A DNA stretch of 64,000 nt, from assembly GCF_024178165.1 (NCBI RefSeq), contig NZ_JAMZIE010000001.1, positions 62,001 through 126,000 on the forward strand. The letters are read 5' to 3'. The position numbers were made by a program, and so were the translations under genes. Positions 46,283 through 56,550 of the stretch are shown here, one piece after another. A model generated the notes under the pieces. The model saw only the letters and a program-made list of their open reading frames with translations, was not told the DNA's origin and did not search any database. Each line of letters starts with the position of its first letter. Within the stretch, counting starts at the first letter, position 1. Source of the stretch: Halohasta salina (GTDB lineage Archaea; Halobacteriota; Halobacteria; Halobacteriales; Haloferacaceae).

Positions 46283-47263
46283 TTACGGCGTGACGACGAG
46301 CTTCCCGAGGAAGCTGTCGTCGAGGACGGCCCGCTGGGCCTCGCCAGCCTCGTCGAGTCCGTAGGTCTCCTCGACCTGTATGTCGAGGTCGCCGCTCGCC
46401 ATCAGTGACGCCAGTTTCGAGAGTCGGGGGCGGAAATCCGGCGTGTTGAACATGCTCATCAGCGTCAGGTTCAGGTCCTTGCCGCGAGCAGCCGACGACT
46501 GCGTGAAGCCGACGTTCTGATCCTTTTCGCCGATCCCGACCACGTGACAACCGGTGGCCGCAACGTCGGCATCGAACTGGAGGTACTCGTGCAGCCGGTG
46601 GTCGAGGATGACGTCGACGCCATCGGACTCTCCGGCCACGCTGTCGGCGGCCGCCACGACTGCCTCGGCCAGATCGTCCCGCCGGTAGTCGAGGACGACA
46701 TCCGGGCCCAGCTCGTGGAGTCGGTCGTGGTACTCCGGCGAGGCGGTCGTGATCACCTGTGCGCCAGCCGCGGCCGCGAGTTGGACCGCCGCGTGGCCGA
46801 CGCCGCCGGAGCCGCCGTGGATCAGACACCGGTCGCCCACCTGCAGGTCGGCGTGGTCGACCAGCGCTCGCCACGCCGTGACGGCAGCCACGCCTGCCCC
46901 GCCCGCGGCGACGGTGTCGACGCCCGCCGGCAGGCCGACGAGTCGATCCTCGGGGACCGCGGCGTACTCGGCGTAGCCGCCGTAGTGTTGGCTGCCGATC
47001 CCCGTGCCGTAGACCGTCTCGCCCTCGCTGAAGCCGTCGACGTAGTCGCCGACGGCGGCGACCTCGCCCGCGACGTCGATGCCGGGGATCATCGGCAGCG
47101 TAAACGGCTCGTAGGAGCCTTCGCGGAAGTAGGTGTCGACGGGGTTGACGCCCGCGCCGTGGACTTCGACCAGCACTTCGTGGCCCTCGGGGTCGGGCTG
47201 GTCGATCTCGTCTACCTGCAGTACGTCGGTGTCGCCGTGATCGTGAAACCGGACTGCGCGCAT
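46283..47263 (-). CDS. NADPH:quinone reductase-like medium-chain oxidoreductase
   Basis: 326 residues of the zinc-independent MDR family: GVNPVDTYFREGSY near the N-terminus and the Rossmann motif LIHGGSGGVGHAAVQLA, with no catalytic zinc cysteines. It likely reduces quinones or enones with NADPH. ATG 47263 (MRAVRFHDHGDTDVLQ) is the standard start. Confidence 0.9.
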   Translation of the reverse strand: MRAVRFHDHGDTDVLQVDEIDQPDPEGHEVLVEVHGAGVNPVDTYFREGSYEPFTLPMIPGIDVAGEVAAVGDYVDGFSEGETVYGTGIGSQHYGGYAEYAAVPEDRLVGLPAGVDTVAAGGAGVAAVTAWRALVDHADLQVGDRCLIHGGSGGVGHAAVQLAAAAGAQVITTASPEYHDRLHELGPDVVLDYRRDDLAEAVVAAADSVAGESDGVDVILDHRLHEYLQFDADVAATGCHVVGIGEKDQNVGFTQSSAARGKDLNLTLMSMFNTPDFRPRLSKLASLMASGDLDIQVEETYGLDEAGEAQRAVLDDSFLGKLVVTP

Positions 47264-47306
47264 ACGGGTTCAGAGGGGTGGTGCCTGAATAAAAGGGATG
47301 GTCGGC

Positions 47307-47756
47307 CTACTCCTCGGTGCCGACTTCCTTTCGGCCCGTGAGTTCGTCGGGGATCAGTCGATACGTCTCGTAGGGGATCTCCGAGGGTGGGCGTTCGAAC
47401 ACGTCGACGGTGGGGATGTCGACGGCCCACAACCCCTGCAGGGCAGCCGATTCGTAGGGCGCGTCGTCGACGGCTTCGAGGCGACCGGTGGCGACGATGC
47501 TCCGCCAGCCCGCCTCGGTCTCGCGGTGGACGACGAACGAGATGGGGTTGTCGACGAGGGTCGTTTTCCGGCTGTCCTCGGGGACCGAGAGCCGGAAATA
47601 GATGCTATCGGCGTCGGCAAAGTAGCCGTAGGAGACGGGGATCGACACCGGCGGCTCCCCGCGGTCGGTGGCGAACGACAGCACGCCGGTGCCGCCGGTT
47701 CTGAGAAACTCGTCGCGCTCCTCGTCGGTCAGTTGTACCCAGCGGAGCCCCTGCAT
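47307..47756 (-). CDS. Pyridoxamine 5'-phosphate oxidase-like flavoprotein
   Basis: 149 residues forming a split-barrel FMN-binding domain: FLRTGGTGVLSFATD, VSIPVSYGYFADADSIYFRL (pieces) and SFVVHRETEAGWRSI. Such small haloarchaeal PPOX-fold proteins have no proven substrate. ATG 47756 is preferred to ATG 47783 because a CATTATGTG TATA-like element lies at about 47778-47786, upstream of the former only. Confidence 0.83.
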   Translation of the reverse strand: MQGLRWVQLTDEERDEFLRTGGTGVLSFATDRGEPPVSIPVSYGYFADADSIYFRLSVPEDSRKTTLVDNPISFVVHRETEAGWRSIVATGRLEAVDDAPYESAALQGLWAVDIPTVDVFERPPSEIPYETYRLIPDELTGRKEVGTEE

Positions 47757-47865
47757 GTGTCCATCGACGACTGCAAGGCACATAATGACATGCAGTGACC
47801 AGTATCGACGACTGTCCGGCGCGCTGTTCGGTGTCGACGATGATCCGTCGGGCCTCGACGCGGTA

Positions 47866-48906
47866 TCAGGCCGCGAACTCGACGCCAGTAAGCTCGAACC
47901 GTGCGCCGCCGGTCTCGCCTTCGGTTACGCCGAGCCCCCACCCGTGGGACTCGGCGACTCGCTGGACGATGGCCAACCCCAATCCGGTTCCGTCCGGCGC
48001 GGTCGAGTACCCTCGTTCGACGATTCGGTCGCGTTCTGCCTCTGGGACTCCGGTGCCGTTGTCTTCGACGTAGAAGCCGTCTTCGAGACCGCCGACGGTG
48101 ACGACGGCGTCCGCACGCCCGTGTTCGATCGCGTTCCGGAAGAGGTTCTCGAACAGTTGGGTGAGCTGGAGCGGGTCGGCGTAGATCGGTCGGTCGACGT
48201 CGGTCCGGAGTCTCGCCTCCTCGTGGACGATGTGCTGCCAGCAGCGTTCGCTGAGCCGTGTGAGGTCGACCAGTTCGACCGTCGGCCCGTCGGTGTCTCC
48301 GCGTGCATCCGACAGGAGGCTCTCGATGAGCGTCTCCATCCGGTCGAGTGCCGTCGCGACCGTCGCGTGGTGGTCGCTCGGCGACTCCGTCTCGGCCAGT
48401 TGGAGGTAGCCCTGAGCGACACCGAGTGGGTTCCGGAGGTCGTGTGAGACGATCCGAGCGAACGATTCGAGCCGTTCGTTTGCGTGTTCGAGTTCTTTTT
48501 GTTGGGCCTTTTTCTCGGAGATATCTCGGGTATTGATGACGTAGTGGCCGTCCGGCGTCGGATTGGACGAGGCGACCGATTCGACCCAGACGTAGCTCCC
48601 GTCGGCCGTCAGATGGCGATACTCGACGGCTTCGATGATGAACTCCTCACTCGCAACCACGTTTTTGAACGCGTCGTACACGCGGTCGTGATCGTCCGGA
48701 TGAAAGACATCGGCACACGAGATCCCGACCAACTCGTCTTGGTCGAACCCACAGAGCCGTGCAATCGCCGGGCTCTGATACCGAATGATGCCGTCTTTGT
48801 CGAGCAACGACAGCAGATTCGTCGAGTGGAGGGGGATATCTTCGAGTGAAACCACTGGTTCCGAGCCATCCAGCGGTTGTGACCGGTGATCGTTGTCACC
48901 CCCCAT
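47866..48906 (-). CDS. PAS-domain sensor histidine kinase
   Basis: 346 residues: PAS domain (about 25-130), HisKA with phospho-acceptor His155 in ARIVSHDLRNPLG, and a HATPase domain with N box LFRNAIEHG, DNGTGVP and GTGLGLAIV. No membrane helix, so it senses an internal signal. No response-regulator gene is adjacent, so its partner is unknown. Confidence 0.92.
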   Translation of the reverse strand: MGGDNDHRSQPLDGSEPVVSLEDIPLHSTNLLSLLDKDGIIRYQSPAIARLCGFDQDELVGISCADVFHPDDHDRVYDAFKNVVASEEFIIEAVEYRHLTADGSYVWVESVASSNPTPDGHYVINTRDISEKKAQQKELEHANERLESFARIVSHDLRNPLGVAQGYLQLAETESPSDHHATVATALDRMETLIESLLSDARGDTDGPTVELVDLTRLSERCWQHIVHEEARLRTDVDRPIYADPLQLTQLFENLFRNAIEHGRADAVVTVGGLEDGFYVEDNGTGVPEAERDRIVERGYSTAPDGTGLGLAIVQRVAESHGWGLGVTEGETGGARFELTGVEFAA

Positions 48907-49019
48907 ACTAGGTGCAGGTGTCGGGGGATATTATCTGTTTGTGTGGTTGTGAGTGGAACCCGGCCACGCTCGTTTTGTCGGGGTGGGCTGCAGAAATCTA
49001 CACCACGACCTGTCCTGTG

Positions 49020-50951
<1,932 letters not shown>

Positions 50952-51119
50952 GTATTCCGGAAACCGACAGGCGGGGATAAGTGTTGTTGGATGCGGTTGT
51001 GGACAGTAAGAGTTCCACAGGAACTTCGCAGCTATGATTGCTACAGATAGTATTGGGAGTGAAATCACAGGTCGCGAACCGATTCCTGACAGCAACCACC
51101 GCACCAGACTGTCAGCCCT

Positions 51120-51566
51120 TCATGGAGCCGCCGTCGACGTCTCGCCGGACTCCGATTCGAACGGCAGCGAGATCACGAGTTCGTCAAACCAGACGACCGG
51201 CCGCTTGCTCTGACCCTCCTCCTCGAAGAGGATAATTCCCAATTGGGCGAGTCGATTCAGTTCCTCGTAGACGTTTTTCACATCGCGGTCGACCACCCGT
51301 GCGGCCGCGTTGATACTCGCCGGCTCCTCGCGGCGGATCGCCTCGATGAGATCCAGGACACGCGGCGTCAGCGTCGCCAAGAGATCATCGTAGCTGGTGA
51401 ACGACAGCGTCGGCGTGCTGTCGGCTGGCTCGCCAGCGTCGAGCGTCGTGATCGCCTCGGTCACCTCGTCGTCGAATCCGGTGGCTGAGTTCACGGTCAC
51501 GACGAGCGTCGACGCGGCTCGAAGCTGTTCGCGTTCCATCGGGTGTAGTGGTGGGGTGTCGGTCAT
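51120..51566 (-). CDS. HVO_A0114-family DNA-binding protein (antitoxin of TumE pair)
   Basis: 148 residues. An N-terminal TLVVTVNSATGFDDEV strand-rich part precedes a winged helix (about 70-130): DLIEAIRREEPASINAAARVVDRDVKNVYEELNRLAQLGII (pieces). It fits the HVO_A0114-type family that accompanies TumE toxins. An AGGAGA Shine-Dalgarno sits in the 14-base gap after the toxin stop, so the pair is an operon. By analogy it should neutralise the toxin and repress the shared promoter. Confidence 0.82.
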   Translation of the reverse strand: MTDTPPLHPMEREQLRAASTLVVTVNSATGFDDEVTEAITTLDAGEPADSTPTLSFTSYDDLLATLTPRVLDLIEAIRREEPASINAAARVVDRDVKNVYEELNRLAQLGIILFEEEGQSKRPVVWFDELVISLPFESESGETSTAAP

Positions 51567-51580
51567 GGGTTTCTCCTGTG

Positions 51581-51919
51581 TTAGTCGAGTTCGAACTCGG
51601 GTTTCGGGATCTCGCTCCAGAACCGATTCCAGAGCGCAACCATGCCGGGGAACTCGATGCTCTCCGGTTCGGGGTCCGGCGCGACATGGCGTTCGTGGCC
51701 CTTCGTATCGGCGTGTGAATTGTCATAGCGCCGGATCGTGCCATCCTCCAGTGTGCGAGGCGGGTCCGGCTCCGTCGCGCCGTAGTGGAGCTTGTAGGCC
51801 CAGCCTGACCGATAGGTGTTCTGCTCAGTTCTGAGACAGAATACCCGAACGACAGTGCCATCCGGGTATTTTTGCCCCATACTCACACCATCGAGTTCGG
51901 CATCGGTCGGAGAGCCCAT
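51581..51919 (-). CDS. TumE-family (DUF6516-like) toxin
   Basis: 112 residues, full length: YPDGTVVRVFCLRTEQNTYRSGWAYKLHYG, RRYDNSHADTKGHERHVAP (in pieces) and the C-terminal MVALWNRFWSEI match the toxin-antitoxin TumE family. Catalytic mechanism is not established. It precedes the antitoxin gene, an inverted toxin-first order. The ATG lies seven bases from the first of two operator-like inverted repeats (51926-51976). Confidence 0.8.
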   Translation of the reverse strand: MGSPTDAELDGVSMGQKYPDGTVVRVFCLRTEQNTYRSGWAYKLHYGATEPDPPRTLEDGTIRRYDNSHADTKGHERHVAPDPEPESIEFPGMVALWNRFWSEIPKPEFELD

Positions 51920-51925
51920 CCTCAG

Positions 51926-51976
51926 CTATTGGTATGTGGACCAACGAGATAACACTATTGGTCTATCAACCAACGA
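51926..51976 (-). promoter_or_regulatory. Two tandem operator-like inverted repeats upstream of the toxin gene
   Basis: CTATTGGT-n6-ACCAACGA occurs at 51926-51947 and again at 51955-51976, a 29-base period, with different 6-base spacers. Within each copy TTGGT and ACCAA are complementary. Between the copies, on the minus strand, GTGTTATCT is a TATA-like element ~30 bases before the toxin ATG, so bound protein at both sites would cover the promoter. Confidence 0.75.
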
Positions 51977-52057
51977 TAAACCCTCCAAACGATGGTCAGT
52001 ACAACACCCATCGAAGCCACCAGCACCGTTTTACAACCGCTCACGCTGGAATTCAGT

Positions 52058-52345
52058 ATGGCCTCCCCACCGGCCGAGTCGACCGACGAGACGGGGTTCG
52101 ACGAGCAGGCGCTCTACCGGGTCGTCCGGTCGGCGGTCGAAGACGCGATCCTCGGCGTCTTGGGCACGCTGTTGCTGCTCGGCATCGCCGCGTTTTTCGT
52201 CTGGCTCGGTGGTGCAATGGTGGTCTCGGCCGCCGAAGCGGGCCTGACGGCGGGCCTCGGCTTCGGCATCGTCTTTCTGCTCTTCGGGCTCTACCTCGGG
52301 GCCACGACGCTGGATCTCGTGCCGCCACTCGGTGAGTGGTTCTGA
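52058..52345 (+). CDS. Small two-helix membrane protein
   Basis: 95 residues: an acidic cytosolic N-terminus (about 1-25) and two membrane helices (about 32-55 and 62-82) ending PPLGEWF. Unknown function. ATG 52058 is taken because the codons before it are not acidic-protein-like. It lies between the toxin-antitoxin operon and the bat gene. Confidence 0.7.
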   Translation: MASPPAESTDETGFDEQALYRVVRSAVEDAILGVLGTLLLLGIAAFFVWLGGAMVVSAAEAGLTAGLGFGIVFLLFGLYLGATTLDLVPPLGEWF

Positions 52346-52445
52346 CAGGGCAATCGGCTGCCCGCCGAACGATTGGGGTGACCGTCGACTGTTCGACATC
52401 CACGTTTATGCGACTGGCTGACGCATCACAACGAGTGTATCAACG

Positions 52446-54446
52446 ATGACCGGAACACGGCCGTCTCGCGTGCTCGTGATCACAGCCGGGACCGCCGACC
52501 CGGTGGACGGGCTCGAAGCCGACGCCGACCTCGCCGTGACGCTGATGCCTTGCGGTGACGAACTCGGTTCGGGGCTCGCCGACACCGACTGCGTCGTCGC
52601 CGTTCACGGCGAGGGTGTCGACGCGGTCGATGTCCTGAAACGAGTCCGTGGGTTCGATCCCGACCTCCCGGTCGTGGTCGTCGCCGACGACCTCACCGTT
52701 GCGAGCGACGCCGTCGCTGCCGGGGTCTCGGAGTTCGTCCCCGCCGGGAGCCCCGACGCCGCCGACCGGCTCTACGGACGAGTGTCGGCAGCGCTGGCTC
52801 CGTCGTCGCCCGCTCGCCCAGACGAGGCCGAGGGGATGCCCATCGAAGCACTCGGCGCCGAGGAGGAGCTCCGACTCAAGGAGCGAGCCATCGACGAAGC
52901 GCCGGTCGGCATCACCATCGTCGACGCCGACCAGCCCGACGAGCCGATGATCTACATCAACGACGCCTTCGAGCGACTGACGGGGTACGCCAAGGAGCGC
53001 GCCGTCGGGCTGAACTGCCGGTTCCTGCAGGGCGAGGGGTCGGATCCCGAGGCCGTCGACGAGTTGCGGGCCGCCGTCGACGCGGGCGAGTCGGCCTCCG
53101 TCGAGCTGCTGAACTACCGGCAGAACGACGAGCCGTTCTGGAACCGCGTCGACATCGCCCCGGTTCACGACGCCGACGGCGAGGTCTCGCACTTCGTCGG
53201 GTTTCAGACGGATATCACCGAACGGGTGGAGGCCGAGATGCAGCTCGAACGGGAACGGACGGACCTCCAACACCTGTTGCGCCGGATCGACGGCCTGCTA
53301 CGGAACGTCACTGAGGAACTCGTAGAGGCACAATCCCGGTCGAACGTCGAGGCGGCCGTCTGCCAACAGGTCGCCGCCGCCGAGACCTACGACTTCGCGT
53401 GGATCGGCGTGCCGGATCGCGCCATCGACAGTCTCGTGGCGACGGCTGCGGCTGGCGAGTGGGACGTCTCGAAGGCCGACCTCGAAATCGACCTCACAGC
53501 CGTGGACGTGATGCCCGCCGCCTCGGCCTATCAGACGGGTGAACCACGAGTCGTCACCGATCCGTCGACGCTGTCGGCTGTCGCGTCGGCGTCCCCGTGG
53601 GTGGATGCCGCCGACCTCGGGGGGATCGCCGCCATTCCGCTCGTCTACGGGGAGACGACCTACGGCGTCCTGTCGGTGTGTACGATCGAAGCAGCAACGC
53701 TCAACGACTACGAGCGGACCGTCCTTGGGGCGATCGGTCGCGCCGCGGCGACGGCGATCAACGCCCTCGAACGCGGTCGACTCATCGCCAGCGACAGCGT
53801 GACGCGGATCGAAATCAGCTCCCGAGACAGGGGGTTGTTCTTCGTCGACCTCTCAGTGCTGACGGGCGCGTCGCTGACCTACAACGGCGCAGTGTACCGC
53901 GACGACGGCAGCGTCCTGCTGTTTTTCGAATCCGACGCCACTGCCGAGGCAATCATCGAGGCCGCCGACTACCCCCATATCGTCTCGGTCGAGGCACTCT
54001 CCGAGTACGACGGCGAGACGCTGTTCGAGTTCGTTGTCACCGACGACTCGCTGCCGGGGGCCCTCGCCGAGCGGGGCGTCCGGATCGACGCGATCAGCGT
54101 CGACGACGGCGTCGCCAGTCTCGACCTCGAACTCCCCACCGAAGGCGACGTCCGGGCGATCATCGAACTCCTCAAAGAGCGGTATCCGGAGACGGAGATC
54201 CTCTCTCAGCGGCGGGTCGAACAGCCGCCGTCGACACGACGTGCCTTCGTCGGCGAAATAAAAACCCGCCTGACGGAGCGCCAACTGACCGCGCTCCGGA
54301 AGGCCCACGTCAGCGGGTTCTACGAGTGGAACCGCTCCGTCACCGGCGACACCCTCGCCGAGTCGATGGACATCGGCCGGGCGACCTACCACCAGCATCT
54401 CCGGGCGGCCGAACGAAAGCTCGTCGACGCGTTCTTCGAGCAGTGA
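52446..54446 (+). CDS. bat: Bat-like bacterio-opsin activator with LOV/PAS, GAF and HTH-10 domains
   Basis: 666 residues. Residues 1-115 resemble a receiver domain without the usual phospho-site; 145-262 are a PAS domain of LOV type with GLNCRFLQG (Cys191), Asn223, Asn233 and Gln254, the flavin-binding set; about 315-455 is a GAF domain; 605-666 is the HTH-10 domain LTERQLTALRKAHVSGFYEW and beyond. Bat activates the bacterio-opsin gene; an upstream-activating-site-like palindrome lies before bop 3.7 kb away. The stop abuts that of the convergent crtY. Confidence 0.88.
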   Translation: MTGTRPSRVLVITAGTADPVDGLEADADLAVTLMPCGDELGSGLADTDCVVAVHGEGVDAVDVLKRVRGFDPDLPVVVVADDLTVASDAVAAGVSEFVPAGSPDAADRLYGRVSAALAPSSPARPDEAEGMPIEALGAEEELRLKERAIDEAPVGITIVDADQPDEPMIYINDAFERLTGYAKERAVGLNCRFLQGEGSDPEAVDELRAAVDAGESASVELLNYRQNDEPFWNRVDIAPVHDADGEVSHFVGFQTDITERVEAEMQLERERTDLQHLLRRIDGLLRNVTEELVEAQSRSNVEAAVCQQVAAAETYDFAWIGVPDRAIDSLVATAAAGEWDVSKADLEIDLTAVDVMPAASAYQTGEPRVVTDPSTLSAVASASPWVDAADLGGIAAIPLVYGETTYGVLSVCTIEAATLNDYERTVLGAIGRAAATAINALERGRLIASDSVTRIEISSRDRGLFFVDLSVLTGASLTYNGAVYRDDGSVLLFFESDATAEAIIEAADYPHIVSVEALSEYDGETLFEFVVTDDSLPGALAERGVRIDAISVDDGVASLDLELPTEGDVRAIIELLKERYPETEILSQRRVEQPPSTRRAFVGEIKTRLTERQLTALRKAHVSGFYEWNRSVTGDTLAESMDIGRATYHQHLRAAERKLVDAFFEQ

Positions 54447-55268
54447 TCACACCGCGGCTTTTCGAGCGGGGGCCGCCGTCCAGTGGTCGACGACCCACCG
54501 GAATAGCACCAACCCCTGCACGACGAAGAGGTTGGTGACGACGAAGAACAGCGCTTCCTCGACCGGGAGGCCGAACAGGTCGACGCCAGTCGTGTAGACG
54601 GGCGAGATGTGCCAGATGCCGGTCGCGATCGCGATGCGGTCGATGACCCAGAGATACAGCGTCGGCACGGTAACTCCGAGGGCGACCGTGCGGCGCTGAT
54701 ACACCAACTGCGGGAGGCCGACGACCCACTGGATGGCGAAGACGGGAGCGGCCCACGCGAGGATCGCCCCGAGGTAGAACGTCCGGTCGGTGCCCAGCAG
54801 CAGGACGCCAACGAGGCCGATCCCGACGGCGAGGGCACCGCCGAGGAGTCGCGGCAGCAGTCGGAGCCGCTCACGATCGAGTCGACGGGTGCCGTCCGCC
54901 CAGTCGAGCAGTCCCGTTTCGGGCCACCCGCGGCGGAGCGTCAGTTGGCCGAGCCACAGCGCGGTCAGGATCGGCTGGAGCAGGAAGAAGACGTACTCGC
55001 CGACCGGTGCGAGGCCGATGTGGGCAAACGTCTGGCCCTCGCCGTACCCCCAGACGCCGTGGGCGATGAGGTAGTTGTCCCACGGCGTCGTGTAGACGAC
55101 GGCGATCAGCGTGATCGCAGCGACCCCGGTCCAGTAGACCGGTTTCCCGACGGTCCACACCGTCGGTCTGGTCGTCCGGGTCCGCATCACCGTCGCCACG
55201 GCCAACAGCCCCACGACGACCGGTATCAGGAACGCGAAATGGAACTGGAAGTACGTCGGCCCGCTCAT
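54447..55268 (-). CDS. crtY: Lycopene beta-cyclase (fused CrtYc-CrtYd type)
   Basis: 273 residues, about seven membrane helices. Two tandem lycopene-cyclase domains: the first contains TTPWDNYLIAHGVWGYG and GEYVFFLLQPIL, the second LWVIDRIAIATGIWHI and PVEEALFFVVTNLFV. It makes beta-carotene from lycopene, the precursor of retinal. Its place between bat and bop supports supply of chromophore to the opsin. No 15,15'-dioxygenase (brp/blh) gene is in the window. Confidence 0.93.
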   Translation of the reverse strand: MSGPTYFQFHFAFLIPVVVGLLAVATVMRTRTTRPTVWTVGKPVYWTGVAAITLIAVVYTTPWDNYLIAHGVWGYGEGQTFAHIGLAPVGEYVFFLLQPILTALWLGQLTLRRGWPETGLLDWADGTRRLDRERLRLLPRLLGGALAVGIGLVGVLLLGTDRTFYLGAILAWAAPVFAIQWVVGLPQLVYQRRTVALGVTVPTLYLWVIDRIAIATGIWHISPVYTTGVDLFGLPVEEALFFVVTNLFVVQGLVLFRWVVDHWTAAPARKAAV

Positions 55269-55392
55269 GATCGGTCCTTTCGGTAGTCGGGCCGGTTTTT
55301 CGGGATGATCCGTGTATGAGTGTACATGATAAAACCCTCTCAGGGCGGGTGCCCCGAGCGGTCAGCGGCGTGTCGACAGCAGCGATTGGTTG

Positions 55393-56160
55393 TTAGTCGG
55401 CGGTGCCTGCGGCGCTCCCGACGGCCGCTCCGGCGGCGTCGAGGACCTCACGGCTCGACAGCAGGATAATACCGAAGCCGACCTTCGCGACGAGGTCCAA
55501 CACCATGAACCCGGCCGTCTCGGTGTAGAGGCTGACCGCGCCGAGGCCCTCAGTGCCGAGGAGCCACCACACCGGGTAGACCAGCCAGACGAACACGATC
55601 AGGTTTCGCAACGTGCTGAACGTCGACTGGGCCTCAGCCGAGAGCTTGCGTGCTTCGTCGGCCAGCTCGCCGTACAGGAAGTACAGCAGCACCACCAGCA
55701 GGCCGGTGGAGACGCCCCACCAGATGAGGCGGTTGCCGACCGGGCCGAGGAACGCGGCGCTCGTCGACAGCGTAGCAACCGCGCCGGTGCCGATCATCAG
55801 CACGTCGAGGCCGACGAGCGTGTAGATCGTGTTTCGGCTGGCCCCCGCCAGTAGCGCGAGGTCCAACAGAAGCAACGGCGTCGTGAACAGCCAGTCGGTG
55901 TACCGCGCCCAGTAGATGGGCACTGCTTCACCCCCGAGTTGGACCGTCGTCAACCCGAAGCCGAGCGCCATCGCGAGATAGTTCACGAACGCAATGGCCG
56001 TGATGAATATCGTCACGATGTAGAACTCCTGTCGGCGTCTGTCCGTCTCGCCCCATCCGCGGGCGATGAAGTACAGCATCCCGAGGAGCATTCCTATGGT
56101 CCCGAGCCATAGCCACAATTGTTCGCCACCTGGACTTACCATTGTACCTGGATCCGTCAT
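55393..56160 (-). CDS. bop: Bacteriorhodopsin (light-driven proton pump)
   Basis: 255 residues, seven helices. Helix C reads [18 protein letters not shown]: Arg86, Asp89, Thr93 and Asp100 correspond to R82, D85, T89 and D96 of Halobacterium bacteriorhodopsin, so it should pump protons. Lys226 (DLVAKVGFG) is the retinal lysine, Asp222 its counter-ion partner, Glu204 and Glu214 the release pair. Position 88 is Thr where Halobacterium has Ala84. The TATA-like GGTTATACAC lies ~28-36 bases before ATG 56160 and a 22-base palindrome just upstream. Confidence 0.96.
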   Translation of the reverse strand: MTDPGTMVSPGGEQLWLWLGTIGMLLGMLYFIARGWGETDRRRQEFYIVTIFITAIAFVNYLAMALGFGLTTVQLGGEAVPIYWARYTDWLFTTPLLLLDLALLAGASRNTIYTLVGLDVLMIGTGAVATLSTSAAFLGPVGNRLIWWGVSTGLLVVLLYFLYGELADEARKLSAEAQSTFSTLRNLIVFVWLVYPVWWLLGTEGLGAVSLYTETAGFMVLDLVAKVGFGIILLSSREVLDAAGAAVGSAAGTAD

Positions 56161-56198
56161 AATGCGTTTATCGTTAGGGTAGTATTGTGTATAACCGG

Positions 56199-56220
56199 AC
56201 TACCATACTAGTATGGTAGT
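56199..56220. promoter_or_regulatory. Bat UAS-like 22-base perfect palindrome in the bop promoter
   Basis: The 22 bases are a perfect palindrome around CTAG and contain ACCATACTAGTATGG, which differs at one defined position from the reported Bat upstream activating consensus ACC-n2-ACTAGTT-n-GG. It sits 39-60 bases before the bop ATG, just upstream of the TATA, as in Halobacterium. Confidence 0.8.
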
Positions 56221-56550
56221 TGTGCTATATTTTCCTGTTTGTCACTCGCGCGGACCTATGGGACAGCCGATTCTCGAGAGATCCGTTGGAGTGGCTGCAT
56301 CGCTCGCGCGCGAGAAGGGGCAGCTCCCGCGGAGCACACTACTGGACGGACTACTCGGAGATCGCTCCCGGCTAGCAGCACGATACCCACCTCACGGGGT
56401 CGGATATCGGCGGCATGCGGTTGGAGACCGAACCGGGCGACTGGAACTGAACCGGTGGCGAGTCCGAGCGAAGCGGTCCAGCCGCCCTCGATGCCGTGTG
56501 CGAGCTCGGTTCTCTCCAACTGGCGTACCGTGCCTACGCTGGTTGGTGCG
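56221..56550. other. 330 bases without a convincing gene upstream of bop
   Basis: A TATA-like CTATATTTT at about 56224-56232 faces right, but the frames that follow (for example from ATG 56259) encode Arg-rich, non-acidic sequence unlike this organism's proteins. It may be the remnant of a gene once driven from the other side of the palindrome, or simple spacer. Confidence 0.4.

Noticed and set aside
51011-51025. AGTTCC-aca-GGAACT near thrS as a tRNA-sensing leader
   Set aside because: T-box leaders are bacterial and far larger, and no specifier loop or acceptor-binding bulge is visible; this is at most a simple hairpin or the end of the toxin-antitoxin transcript.
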